Counted from the stretch's first letter, positions 34,980-46,210 are shown. The stretch: DNA of 64,000 bases from Datisca glomerata (GCA_003255025.1 QANY01009435.1:558001-622000), one strand, 5' to 3'. A program made the numbers and translations. The notes: generated from the letters alone by a model not told the origin.

Positions 34980-35560
34980 AGCAGAGACCAGAGGAAATCC
35001 TTGGACCTTATACTTGGACATCGCCTCCAATGAGATGGGGAGTGGAGTGGGCATATTGCTTTTTGCACCTGACTAGTCTTGGATTAATTACGCTCTGCGC
35101 TTTGGGTTCAAAGCTTCGAATAATGAAGCGGAATATGAAGCACTTCTTGCGAGACTAAAGTTGGCATTGACTTTGGTTGTGAGGACCTTGGAGATTTATA
35201 ATGAATCCTAGCTATGTGTCAATTAGATAAACGAGGAGTATCATACAAATGGAGATAATATGGCAAAGTATCCATCCCAAGCGAGAGCCCTCCTGGAAAT
35301 TAGGACTCCTACATAATTCAACAGATCCCCCAGAGTCTCAACACTAACGCGGATGCGTTGGCCAAGGTGGTCTCAACCTAGACACCCAGATTAGCAAAAC
35401 GGTGTAGGTGGAATTCCTCGCCCTGCCAAGCTTCAACAACGAAGAAGTATTGGAAAAAAGTAAGGCGGTGGTGACCTCATCATGGATCACACATGTATTC
35501 GAGTACTTACGGGATGAGACCCTAGCCCTTAATAGGAAGGTGGCCTGAAAGCTCTGCCTC
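34980..35560 (+). pseudogene. Second (archaeal-type) RNase H of the Tat-type element, and tail
   Basis: A second RNase H domain follows the first: WTLYLDIASNEMGSGVGIL (35003-35060), then after a stop YALRFGFKASNNEAEYEALL (35088-35147). The DxAS, GSG and NEAEYEAL blocks mark the additional RNase H that distinguishes Tat-lineage elements from other Ty3/gypsy groups. Canonical forms read DGAS; here the glycine is isoleucine. The rest to 35560 continues in broken frames towards integrase. Confidence 0.82.
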
Positions 35561-35599
35561 AAGTCGGCGAACTACATGATTATTAATGAAACTTTGTAC

Positions 35600-37125
35600 A
35601 AAATAGCCTTTTTGTATCCCTAATTGAGGTGCATCACGCCCGATGAACCGATGTATGTCATGAGTGAAGTCCACGAGTCTGTCTGTGAAAATAATAGTGG
35701 CGCACGAGCCTTACACCATAAGCTAAAAAGGCAGGGGTATTACTGGCCGATGATGGTTTTAGACACTAAGGACTTTGTAAGAAGTGTTACAAATGTCAAA
35801 GGACCACGAACATCCCGTACCAACTGCAAGAACTGCTTACCTTCATCCCAAGTCCGTGGTCATTCGCTCAGTAGGGGGTGGATTTGATCGGACCCTTACC
35901 AATGGGAAAAGGCCAGAACAAATTCATCATCATCGCCCTAAACAATTTCATCAAGTAGATAGAGGCAGAGCCCTTTTCCACCATCACAGAGCATAGGACC
36001 ACGAAGTTCATATGGAAAAATGTGATATGCAGATTTGGCATACCCCACACCATCATCACGACAACGACAAGCAGTTCCATAACGACAAGTTCAAGTGGAC
36101 GTGTGAGCAGCTTGGAATTAGACATCTCACCTCTTCACTATGGGTGTTCAAAACCAAACCGAACCAGTCGAACCGAAAAGGGTAAGTTCTTTATGTGTGT
36201 TCATTCGGTTTGGTTCGGTTAAATTGCCGAACCAAAGTTTCAGTTCAGTTCAAATTTTTGGTGGTTTCGGAATCGAACTGAAACATTAAATTTATATTAT
36301 TTTTTTATTTTTATATATAGTTTCTTTTAAAACTGAACCGAACTGAACCAAAATAAAACTTTAATTTTATATTTTTTTAATAATATCATTTAAAAATGAT
36401 TTTTAACTAATAATACTGAACCGAAGAACCGAACACAAACTCACGGTTCAGTTCAGTTCTTTTAGTATTCACAGTTTGGTTCGGTTTGGTTTTATCACCG
36501 AACCGAACCGTGAAAACCCTTACTCTTCACTAGCCCACCCATAGTCCAATGGACATGTAAAGGCAGTCAACAAAACCATCAAGCACAATCTTAAGACCAA
36601 TCTCGAAGGAAGGAAAGGGTTGTGGGTAGACGATCTCCTAAGCGTCCTCTAGGCTTACAGGACCACGAGCAGAACAACAATGGGGGAAACCCCCTACAGA
36701 CTAGCATTAGGCACAAAGGCCATTATTCTGGTGGAAATAGGGGTACCCTCCCACAAAGTCCAGCAATATGACCAGGAGCAGATTGTACTTCAATTAAGGC
36801 ACAACCTGGATGATCAGGAAGAACTGGAGGACCATGTCAATCATGAAATGAACCACATCAACTCATCGCCTCACAATACTACAACTCTAGCACGAAAGTG
36901 TGTCGATTTCATATAGGTGATCTGGTCCTACGAAAAAGAAAAGAACGGAACTAGGAGCCCTCAAGCATATCTGGGAGGACCTTATTTGGTAAATAGGTAG
37001 TACGGCCAGGGACTTATCGACTATGGGACATGGACGGACGGCCGTTGGCACATCCTTAGAATACGGAGCACCTTAAGGTCTACTATCTGGAAAAGAGGAA
37101 GAAAAAAGGATTGTAGCCTAACCAA
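35600..37125 (+). pseudogene. Gypsy integrase, interrupted by a MITE
   Basis: Zinc-binding N-terminus at 35624-35800: EVHESVCENNSGARALHHKL and QGYYWPMM, then broken cysteine positions. The catalytic core runs through 35860-36130, where the hAT-like MITE cuts it at 36139. It resumes at 36531 with AHPQSNGHVKAVNKTIKHNL (one frame), AYRTTSRTTMGETPYRLALG and VPSHKVQQYD (36650-36780). The C-terminal GTYRLWDMDGRPLAHP and EHLKVYYLEKRK lie near 36985-37100. Several stops are present. Integrase would insert cDNA into host chromatin; this copy is dead even without the MITE. Confidence 0.85.
36139..36522. mobile_element. hAT-like MITE with CCGAACC/GGTTCGG repeats
   Basis: 384 bp flanked by an 8-bp duplication CTCTTCAC (36131-36138 and 36523-36530). 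Ends are imperfectly inverted: TATGGGTGTTCAAAAC and, reverse complemented, TAAGGGTTTTCACGG. The interior is filled with AACCGAACC on one side and GGTTCGGTT on the other, so it can fold on itself. Family assignment follows the TIR start and duplication length. Confidence 0.82.
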
Positions 37126-37146
37126 GCATTAGATACAAGGCTATTT

Positions 37147-38994
37147 TGTTGGATTAGATTTTAAAATTTGAAAAAAAAAATTATTGAACCATGATTCGTG
37201 GGCGAAATATCAAAAAAATTTCTCATCAATGAATTTAATCATATTAGATACTAAAAACTATACAAACAATTATGCATATTAAGTTAAACGTATTCAAAAG
37301 AGGTAGAAACGATTTATACATTTTTGTTGTATCAGAGACTTTATGAATTGATGAAATCCTTAGTGAATGTTTCACGTTCTTCGATCTTCAAATCCAAGAA
37401 CTTCAATTGGTCTTCTCACCACAACCACTCGTTGGATTCAAAACTATATCTCACAAGGAAGTTGTTAAAAAGTGAATGTGGCTCTCAAAACACTGAGGAA
37501 GAAAAAATAAACTTTTCTCTTCATCTAGTGATTACGGTGGCAAGCAGTAGGAGGGGAGAGAGAAATTTTGTTCTGCTCTGTCTGGTTAGGGTTGTGTCAA
37601 CACACTTAGGTTAGGGAAGCAACCCTAATGCCATCCCTTATATAATAATTTTAGAATTTTCCTATATGCTCCATATATGTGTAATTTTGGAAATTCACCC
37701 CTTATTATTATTTACTATTGATGAAAATTTCATGTCTCCCTAAAGTCAATGTTGTGTCCAAATTGATAAATTTAAATTGATCTCCATTAATTAATTAATT
37801 AATTTCTATTATTTATTAACTATACAATAATTATAAATTAATAAATTAATTAATTTGAATATCAATTAATTACTCTTCACTAATAAAGTGACAACACCTA
37901 TCGCATATGGGTTTAGGAAATACACCTTGACTCAAAATATATTTTGGTCCAACTCATGTTGTTTCCTCTACTATGTCTTCATGAGCTACTCCTAAGACCA
38001 AATGGACATACATAAATAAAGCTATAGGGTTCAAATAGCCTGCGAATTGATCTCCATAAATTTTTGACCTATTTAATTCTATTATCGTACAATTCCACTA
38101 TAGGTTCGATGTTGAATCAACTCTCGATTCATGCGCGCTACATTTTCTGTTGTGCAAATAAACTCTTTTATCTCACGGTCCACAAAATATTTTAACATAA
38201 TCCTTCATGAATATCTGTAACAAGAGATGGGATAAAATTACCGTTTTACCTATCTTGTTATTATTTTCTTAACTCATTTATTATTGACAATGAATAAGAA
38301 ATACATTATCTCGTACAATTCACAAGTCATTAATTTAATGACTCATTTCATTGAACACTTGGACAAGTTAATTTATTCACACACCCATCAATATAGCATA
38401 AGGTGATATTGTTACTTTCTTAATCTAACCATAAATTTTTATATCTGTGAATCACGCAACTCCAACATAATTGAATTACGATCCCAACAGTTGAGGTGTT
38501 GTCTATAAATTCAAACTCATTCATTTGGCATATCAAAGACCATAAGTAACTAAGTCAACGTTCATATCCACCTTAGGATATAGGTAATTATGAAAATACT
38601 CTTAAGGTGTAACAATTAGATTTAGAGCTAGGTAAACGGTTTTGCTATAAACTAATTGTTTACTAGTTTATTCAACATATTTCATAACATGTCTAGATCA
38701 ACCGTCAGAGTCTCCACTCTTATTCCCTAAGACTGGCATCTTTTGGTTCAACCTGATAGTAAGAATCAGACTCAATTTTTCAGTCGATCCTAAGACTATG
38801 AATCGCGTTCTGAACTATTATAGAAGGGTTTATCTGGAAGACAACTCTGTCTTTACTCTTCTTGCGTTGATAATAGTTACATGACTTGAGTAAATTATAA
38901 ACACACTTTAATTAATAGTAAACTTTCATTCATTCATTAAATTTAGTAATATAAAATAGTTATTACACCCTACTATATGAATATAATTCCAAAA
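37147..38994 (-). repeat. Copia LTR inserted in the gypsy element
   Basis: Starts TGTTGGATTAGATTTT and ends near ATTCCAA(A)A; the duplicated copy ends ATTCCAACA (39541), the exact inverse of TGTTGGA. It is homologous to the copia LTR at 60142-61451 (shared CAACCACTCGT(T/A)GGATTCAAAA, TCATGCGCGCTACATTTTCT, AAACACACTTTAATTAATA). The right side continues CTTTTCTCCCAAG, which resembles the polypurine tract next to the other LTR. It may therefore be a 3' LTR remnant of a larger element rather than a clean solo LTR; no target duplication was seen. Confidence 0.75.
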
Positions 38995-39796
38995 CTTTTC
39001 TCCCAAGAACAAAGACGATAAAGGAAAAAAGTAATGTTTGGCTTGCGCTCTGCTCGCAAGATTGGGAAAAAGAGGCTAGCCTGAGCAGAAATGTCTTGCT
39101 AGACGTGAAAGGAAAAAAGTGATGTCTGTCTTGCTCTCTATATCGCTAGACGGGAAAAGGGACGGATGCTAGCCTGAGCATAAATGATTGACTAGACGTC
39201 AAAGAAAAAGTGATGTCTGGCTTGCGCTCTAGCTCGCTAAAGCGCAAGCCATCAGAGTCTCCACTCCCATGCCCTAAGACTGGCATCTTTTGGTTCAACC
39301 TTATAGTAAGAATCAGACTCAATTTTTCAATCGATCCTAAGACTACGAATCTCATTCTGAACTATTATAGAAAAGTTTATCTGGAAGACTACTCTGTCTT
39401 TACTCTTCTTATGTTGATAATAGTTCCAGGATTTGAGTAAATTATAAACACACTTTAATTAATAGTAAACTTTCCTTCATTCATTAATTTCAATAATACA
39501 AAATAGTTATTACACCCTATTGTATGAATATAATTCCAACACTTTTCTCCCAAGAACAGAGACGATAAAGGAAAAAAATAATGTTTGGTTTGCACTCTAG
39601 CTCGCAAGATGAGGAAAAAGAGGCTAGCCTGAGCAATGTCTTGCTAGACGTGAAAGGAAAAAAGTGATGTTTGTCTTGCTCTCTATATTGCTAGACGGGA
39701 AAAGGGAAGGATGCTAGCCTGAGCAGAAATGCCTGACTGGACGTCAAATAAAAAATGATGTTTGGTTTGCGCTCTAGCTCGCTAAACGGGAAAAGA
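38703..39796. repeat. 547-bp tandem duplication covering LTR end and downstream DNA
   Basis: CAGAGTCTCCACTC occurs at 38706 and 39253, and the two segments stay collinear (GGCATCTTTTGGTTCAACCT, AATTTTTCA-TCGATCCTAAG, AAACACACTTTAATTAATA) through the LTR end and into the minisatellite. About 5-8 percent difference by eye. Confidence 0.88.
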
Positions 39797-39880
39797 GAGG
39801 CTAGCCTGAGCAAAAATGTCTAGCTAGACGTCAATGGAAAAAATGATGTATGGCTTACACTCTAGCTTTGCAGACGAAAA
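39032..39880. repeat. Minisatellite with 86-91-bp units
   Basis: Units begin T(G/A)ATGT(T/C)TG(G/T) at 39032, 39120, 39211 (cut short), 39579, 39665, 39756 and 39844. Each contains GGCTAGCCTGAGCA and CTAGACGT. The block is partly doubled by the 547-bp duplication. Confidence 0.82.
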
Positions 39881-40599
39881 GTAAACTCAGTTTGAAGTAG
39901 GTCCACCCAAACAGACCTCCCAGACCAATACATAAAGGACTCATAAGGCTACGAAAAGATTCCATGGACCGACCTCCTTAAAAGGGGGCAACCCACTAAA
40001 AAATAATAGAGGTACCTCACAACCTAGGTAGACATGCATTATTACTTAAAATATTCATGTAACAGGAATATTGAAAGATCAAAGCTTTATTCAGAACAAG
40101 TTAGAACTCGACAAATAGTAAAGCTTTAGTTACTTAAGGCTCAATCAAAGTTTGAGACCGATGGTCAAGTCAAGTTAAAGGTTATTTGATACTATTCATG
40201 TGGATTCCGTAAATATTGCATTCCAAAACGAGACAGTTCAAAACAATTGAGATTTTTTTGGAGATTGGATACAGTTACTTAGTCATGATCTAGCATGTAC
40301 AGAATGAAAACTTCATTCTCGATTCTACGAGAATTTTTATGAAAGTCTTTTATTTACTTCTCTTCGATGAAAGTTTTATTTTTCCAGAATGTATCCTAAT
40401 TTTTTGCCTAATTCATCTTCTGATGATTGATTCAACCTCTGATAAAAAAGATATACCTTGGTTATATTTCATCTCTTCAACAAGTTTAGTAATGGGCTGA
40501 TAAAAGCAAGAAAATAGACAGAGTCATTGAAGAAAACATGTTATCATTCAAAGAAATATTGCAAATACAAAAGAAAAATAAGATAAAAGCTCTGGACTT
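39881..40599. other. Untranslated internal part of the gypsy element
   Basis: No coding motif on either strand. It joins the minisatellite to the antisense ORF region. Confidence 0.4.
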
Positions 40600-42720
40600 G
40601 CTGACGACAGCCTAAGAAAACTCTAGCGGCGGGGGACGAGCCTACTCAGTTTGACCAAAGGGTAAATGAGACTCCTAGGCATTTGGATCGACCGGAGTAT
40701 CTTTCGAGCTAGAAGATCGGGGACAACAAAAGTGGAAGGCAAGAAATTCTCAAAACGAGCCATATCTGGACTCTAAGGACGAGGTGAAGGATGAGCCTCG
40801 AGGATCTCATCTCAGGAGCTGTCATAGCCTAGAGAAAACTCTAGGAGTTGGGCATCCTTGAACTTAGGGGACTCTCTATATTCCTCCATACCCTTTGCAT
40901 GGCTTTTAGACCATCAATCCGATCTCTCCTACAAAGTGGCCTTCGCCAAGCTCAGTTGCTGAACAATCTCCCTCTCCTGACTTTAAGCATGACCTCTCCT
41001 CCTGAGGTTGCAACTTCACTTATAGGGTGTTCTCCTATTGTCGAAGGCTTTTGATAATCTTATCATGATCAGTTATTTGGGCCACTAGATCTTGACGAAT
41101 TTATTGAGCCTGAGAGACCTTAGCCCGCCTAAGAGACGTCATCCCTAGCCCGAGCCAACTCTTCCTCGAAACCTGCCAACATCACCGCAATAACATGGAG
41201 CTCTTGGATCTCCCCATTAGTTGTTCATTAACTTGATGAAGGAAATTAAAAATCTAGGCCATGTCTATAAGTTCGGCCTTGTACTTCGAAGTGGCCTCAA
41301 CTGCCACAAGCACTGTAAACCTACAATGACCAAAATGTACTAACATCACATCATAGTAGGCAAGAAATTGGTTAGGATGGTTGGCATGACACTTTAGGAA
41401 CCGCATGGTCAATACTTTTCCATGATAGACCCAGCTCAGAAAAATGCAAGCTTCTTGAGAAGACTCATGATGGTCTTCGAAGAAAAAGCAGGAGTAAAGA
41501 ACAAAGGGAGAGGTGGTAGCATCCCTGACATTTCCCGCGGTAAGGTAGAAGGAGGCCCAGAGAGGACTTTACCCTTCTTTGACTTCCCTAGCTTTTTGGA
41601 TTAAATGGCCTCCAACCATTTCTGCAGGAAATAAAGCAAAGACAATAAGACCGAGAACAAAAAAGAGGCAAAATTAAACATAGAAAGTGTATCGTACGAT
41701 TTAAGTAAGGGGACTCGGGAGTACTAGGATTGAGACTCTTTGAGCTTAAGCCTACTGAACGGGATTTGTCAGGAATCCCAGTTGTGAAATCCACCTGCAG
41801 AGGATATAGATACAATCCAGCCTAGAACAAGAGCTTGGATGATGATAAGAAAGTAAAGGAACATTGGTTCGTAGGGATCTCGACAAGATTAAGGATCCGA
41901 GCCTTAAAATGGGCATAAAGTTCTTTCGATTTTTGCCCCCCCCCCCCCCCCCCAGCGCCCAAAAAGGAAAAAAAGTTTTAACTCTAGAATTAAGCACGAG
42001 CATGCCTTCTCCTTCTAAGCCATGACCTCACCTGCAATCCCAAAGACCTGAGGCGTTGAATTCATAAACTCTGAATCCCCAAGAAAAGACTCCCAAAATA
42101 TTGAGATCACGAACTGACAATCTTTCCACTCTTTATACGTAGTGAGGACTCCGTTCACAAGTCCCTTCACACCTCTGATCCTACCACTAATGTAGTACTA
42201 GCCTAGTTCCCGAGAAAGAGCCCCATCACCCCACCAAGATCCTCCAAGAATTTGGTTGGATTTGGGCTAGAGTTATCCCTATTGAAGAAAATCATTTCCT
42301 AAGGAAGGGATGCAGTGGGAGCCACAACCCACCATCCAGAGTTGCCGAGTGCAGTCTGGTTCCTCAATGTCGTGGGGCACTAATCCTTTCACTCGCCTCC
42401 GGTTGTCGTAAGTGGTTGGAATTCAGGAGATGGTATTTATTTTGGATGGCGACTAGGTCGTCCTCAATTAAGGAAGATGGATAATCATCAGCCCCTTCTA
42501 CGGTCGGAACCCCCACTTGGGTTTGCACGATATTGAGGGTCAACATGGGAACCGGTAGCCTCGATCGGCGAGTTTGAATCCATATGGCTGGTTAAACTCT
42601 CTGAATCCCCCAAAGAAGATGAAAAACACAAAAAAATTAGGAAAAATAGAAAGGGAAAAATGAAGGAGAAAGGACTTACCACACAAGATTCAGTAACGCG
42701 CGAAGAAATTACTAACAAAC
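40600..42720 (-). pseudogene. Antisense ORF of the Tat-type gypsy element (Transposase_28-like)
   Basis: On the strand opposite to pol, downstream of integrase. From high to low: an N-terminal serine-rich start with SLTSHMDSNSPIEATG (about 42600), SSLIEDDLVAIQNKYHL (about 42470-42420), then a frame with GRIRGVKGLVNGVLTTYKEW near 42180-42120. Further on, MTSLRRAKVSQAQ and LVAQITDHDKIIKSL (about 41140-41050) suggest a coiled coil. Antisense genes of this kind, annotated as putative gypsy-type transposase domain, are known in some Tat-lineage elements between pol and the 3' LTR. Their role is unknown to me. Many stops; a poly-C tract (41939-41954) lies inside. Assignment from motif recall. Confidence 0.55.
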
Positions 42721-43401
42721 CAAAATGCCGACAAACTCAAAGTATGGTACTTAGCATCCGAAAGAGAGGGAGATGTGGGCCACGTCATGGATGCAGAAGA
42801 AAAGATTCAGAGGGAGTTCTCATGATGAAAAGCCTCCTTGGAAAAATAAAACTTCTGATTCTGCCGAAAGAATGGATCGGGGTAAAAAAGAAAGTTGTTA
42901 AGAGGCTCGCCTCTCTTAGATAGGAAAAAGTGGGAGATGTGAAGAAGAAACCCACTCATTTATAGGACTCGGAGCGAGTAACGACCGAGACCGTTGAAGC
43001 AATCCAACGTACCAAGAAGCCACTAGTTCACGAACTGGCGGGACAAGCTGAGGAAACCAAACGTCACCCATGCACTCGTTGATGTGACAGGTGATGCTTA
43101 GGTAGCAGGAGTCATGCCGTCCACACCCCTCCATTACAAGCCATCATTACCACTACTCCCGAGAGACGGTAAATTTCAAATTTCGACAAATACGGCAACA
43201 CACACGCCAAGAATATTATCTCGGAAGGTATTTGGTTCTCCAAGACAATCATCAAAGAACTACAACAGGATAGAGTTACACCTATATGAATTGCTTGAAG
43301 TAACAAAGCTCTTAACAGTTTGACACATTCTCGGGAAAGGGCATAAAAGCCTTCAGACCCGGACGAGCAATACCCGCACAAAATCCTTGACTAGGGGCAA
43401 C
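42721..43401. other. Gypsy 3' untranslated region and polypurine tract
   Basis: No conserved coding motif. The end, ACTAGGGGCAAC (43390-43401), is the purine-rich priming tract directly before the 3' LTR. Confidence 0.5.
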
Positions 43402-44144
43402 TGTTATGGTTATTTCCTGGAGACCGATAAAAGTAGGACACAGGCTGTTATAGGTATTTCTTAGAGACCAATAAAAGTAGAACACGTGTCTAAAGTCGAG
43501 TAGGTCAGGTGCCCTACTCGACTTGACCTCACCGACCCAAGATAAGGGCAGGTCAGGCAGGATAGAGCTCATAAAGAGCAAGGAATACTTGCCAGAGATC
43601 TGAAAGTTTGGATAATCATCTAAAGCCAGTACCATCATTACACGCCGAAAGTAAGAGTCAAGATGGCACCTTCCTATTCGTCCCCTGATTCAAGTGTCTA
43701 ATCGCCGCCTCTTATGTCAGACATGTCTCTTTCAAGTCATCTCGACTTTTATGTCAACTTAAAGGAGAAGAGCATTAAAAGTCACATCCAACTCATCATA
43801 TCAATAAAAAACCACCACATCACTGAGACCTTTTCGGCACGCTTCCTCCTCTACGTCTTCAGGTATACATATCTCCACCTACTCTAGAAGAAGGTAAAAA
43901 ACTCTCCCCTTAGGAAAAATCTGCCAATTTTTTACCATGATACTGACTTGTGCATCAAAGACCCTTAGGCGAGGAACCCCCCCCCCCCCCCCCGNNNNNN
44001 NNNNNNNNNNNNNNCCCCCCCCCCCCCCGATTCTCCTCGTTCTTAGGGTTTTTTTGTTTATGTTTTACAGATTTTAAGGCTGATAGAATTTGTAATCGTC
44101 AAGGGGAGAGCACGTGTATTGTTGAGAGATTTCAGGCTTCAACA
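43402..44144 (+). repeat. 3' LTR of the gypsy element, containing an assembly gap
   Basis: Collinear with the 5' LTR. Near the start, a segment around CCGATAAAAGTAGGACAC is repeated (43429-43500). The stretch 43978-44028 is poly-C, 20 Ns and poly-C, where the 5' LTR has ordinary sequence (AACCACCTTCAG). Ends GGCTTCAACA at 44144. Confidence 0.85.
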
Positions 44145-44395
44145 TTATCTATATACATACACATAATGTATGTGTGTGTGTGTTTGTTGTGTGTGCACGC
44201 GAGCGTGTGTGTGTGTGTGTGAATATATATATATGAAAATTTTAAACATTTGAATATTTTTAAGAATGTTATCGAGCGTGTGTGTGTGTGTGAATATATA
44301 TATATATATATATATATGAAAATTTTAAACATTTGAATATTTTTAAAATTTTTAAACATTTGAACAAAATTCTCCTTCTGACTTTCTAACCCGTG
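44145..44395. repeat. Microsatellite block with duplicated unit
   Basis: (TG)n and (TA)n runs. The phrase GCGTGTGTGTG, GAATATATATATATGAAAA and TTTTAAACATTTGAATATTT occurs twice (about 44200-44262 and 44275-44346). Confidence 0.85.
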
Positions 44396-44419
44396 AATAT
44401 TTGCAGGGACAAAAATCAG

Positions 44420-45839
44420 ATGAGTAATCGAGGCAGAGGCTGTAGCTCTCGTGGGCGCGGTAAAGGTAGAATAAATCTGCACTATCTGAATGATGGGATA
44501 TTTTGGCCATTTGAATTCCCAAGCTTGCAAGAGGTTACTCAAAAGAGTACTGAAGAAGTCCTCTTGACACCAGAACAGTATATCCCTAACAGTTTATATG
44601 ACCAAATAATCCTCATCATTGAGTCTGATGAAGAAAAATGGATGAAAGATCCATGGGAGATAAAGAATCGTTATCCCTCCACACAACAGTATCCAACCAG
44701 ATTTCATCTCTATAGATACATCTATGAAGCTATAGTAGTTCAATCTGGGAGCATGAAAATCAGACATACATTCCATGACTCGAACCGAAATACCAGCCAT
44801 ATTACTTTCATTAAGGCTGTAATCTGCAATTTCATCTCCATCAATCAATTGGGGTCTTCATCCCTATATAACCAGAACTTTGGAGATACATCAAAAAACC
44901 GTAAAATACAACTATTAGGATTACATGGAATCCTCTACCAATACGTTTTATTATCAAAATCTTATACATAACCATACGTGGTTTATCCGTATATGTCCCG
45001 AAGTCTTAAACACAAGCCTACCAAATTGGTTTCTCCAATGGTGGGATAAATTTGGAATAACTTTTGAGACTTTACCTGAAGTAATCCAAACTGAATATAG
45101 GGAGTGGCTTCTCCAATGGTGGGATAAATTTGGAATAACTTTCAAGACTTTACCCGAAGTAATCCAAACTGAATTTAGGGAATGACATTCTCAATATTCC
45201 CTACTAAATAAAAATATTACCAAATCCAAATCATTATTTCATTTTATTATCCGGTTTAATATCCTATGGATTTGAAAATGGGATCTCAAGTGTGACTACT
45301 AGAATGGGATACATGTCCTTAAACGTATTTTCTTCACTAAATGGTGGGACAAAGGTATGAATCCCTACTTAACCGAATTAATTAAAATTGTTAACAGCCA
45401 TACACAAGCCTGCTATGAAGCAGTACCTAAGGTTGTACCAACACCCATGGGTAATCCATTCTTAAATGCCCAAAATCTCATCAAATAACAATTTTCTCAC
45501 ATCAGTGAAAAAGACTTGGCCGTTAAAATGATGGACTTCGTAAAAAACCAGTTCCTTCATGTTTTTGGATCTGACCACTCTTCCATGAGCACATCCAGCT
45601 CTCACCCAAGTCCACAAACCCCAAATCTACCCACAACAGATCTTAGCCTTGACCTCATTCAACATAATACTTTCAGCATCCTTGCCGGTGAAAGTCAAGA
45701 TCCCAATGATGACCTGCCAAATCTACCTACAGAAGCAGACCCACCAGAGCTTACCATTGTTGACTTTTGGAAGTCCTTGACTTCCATTATTTCAGAGCAG
45801 ATTGACAAAGACAACAAAAGAAAAGGCAAGTCGATCTAA
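44420..45839 (+). pseudogene. Endogenous pararetrovirus ORF remnant, locus B
   Basis: The ATG at 44420 opens a frame with an Arg-Gly-rich start (RGRGCSSRGRGKGRI), which suggests nucleic-acid binding. It runs to a stop at 44969-44971; the homologous reading continues by frameshift at 44925-45185 and then in broken pieces to 45839. Recognisable blocks shared with locus A are HTQAC (about 45398), MDFVKNQFL (45532-45558) and FSILAGE (45672-45692). Position ahead of a TATA-bearing non-coding region matches the last ORF of some plant pararetroviruses of the florendovirus type. I do not know its function and do not claim one. It holds a 78-bp in-frame duplication (45027-45182), and the stop at 45183 falls where a third repeat would begin with tryptophan. 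Not functional. Confidence 0.65.
45027..45182 (+). repeat. 78-bp tandem duplication inside the viral ORF
   Basis: Two copies, 45027-45104 and 45105-45182, keep frame; each encodes a segment starting WFLQWWDKFG or WLLQWWDKFG and ending QTE(Y/F)RE. Very similar to each other, so probably recent relative to the rest of the ORF decay, or present in the virus. Confidence 0.85.
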
Positions 45840-46210
45840 TCTGCCTCGTTATCCGACAAGTAACATTATCAACAAAGACCAATAATTCAGACAGTTGTCA
45901 CTCCACAACAGAAGCAGACAAATCTACTTTTACAATAGTAGATTCCCACTTTGTGCAGATAAGGCTGGACGATTGCCATTCATCAACGCATATTATGTAA
46001 TAATTACGTTCAATAATTATGATGTACCATAGTTACTTTATTTGTACCTTAGTTACTTTACTTTACTCTAGTTATGTTTTGTAAACTATAAAAGGGTGAT
46101 TCACCCTTGTTGAGGATTATCGTATATTTTATCGTGTGTTTTCCCATTAGCTTGTATTAGGAAGCTCATGTGTTGCGCAATCAATAAATTTTCTCCTTTT
46201 CCCTTACACT
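45840..46210 (+). promoter_or_regulatory. Pararetroviral intergenic region with TATA box and polyadenylation signal
   Basis: TATAAAAG at 46087-46094 is followed directly by the perfect palindrome GGGTGATTCACCC (46094-46106) and, about 96 bases after the TATA box, by AATAAA at 46183-46188. A short TATA-to-poly(A) distance is the layout of caulimovirid promoters, which produce terminally redundant RNA. At 45905-45950 the CTACTTTTACAATAGTAG repeats match locus A in reverse. I infer a former viral promoter; present activity is unknown. Confidence 0.65.

Larger units (their letters stand above)
32486..44144 (+). mobile_element. Ty3/gypsy retrotransposon, Tat-type (dual RNase H), degenerate
   Basis: LTRs 32486-33176 and 43402-44144 begin TGTTATG and end GGCTTCAACA. 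Between them, on the plus strand, lie a primer-binding site, a reverse transcriptase, two RNase H domains and integrase. A long non-coding part with an antisense ORF follows. Gag and protease are almost absent (only about 420 bp between primer site and RT-proximal sequence). Later insertions are a MITE (36139-36522) and a copia LTR (37147-38994). The outer flanks are microsatellites and no clear target duplication was seen. Confidence 0.88.
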
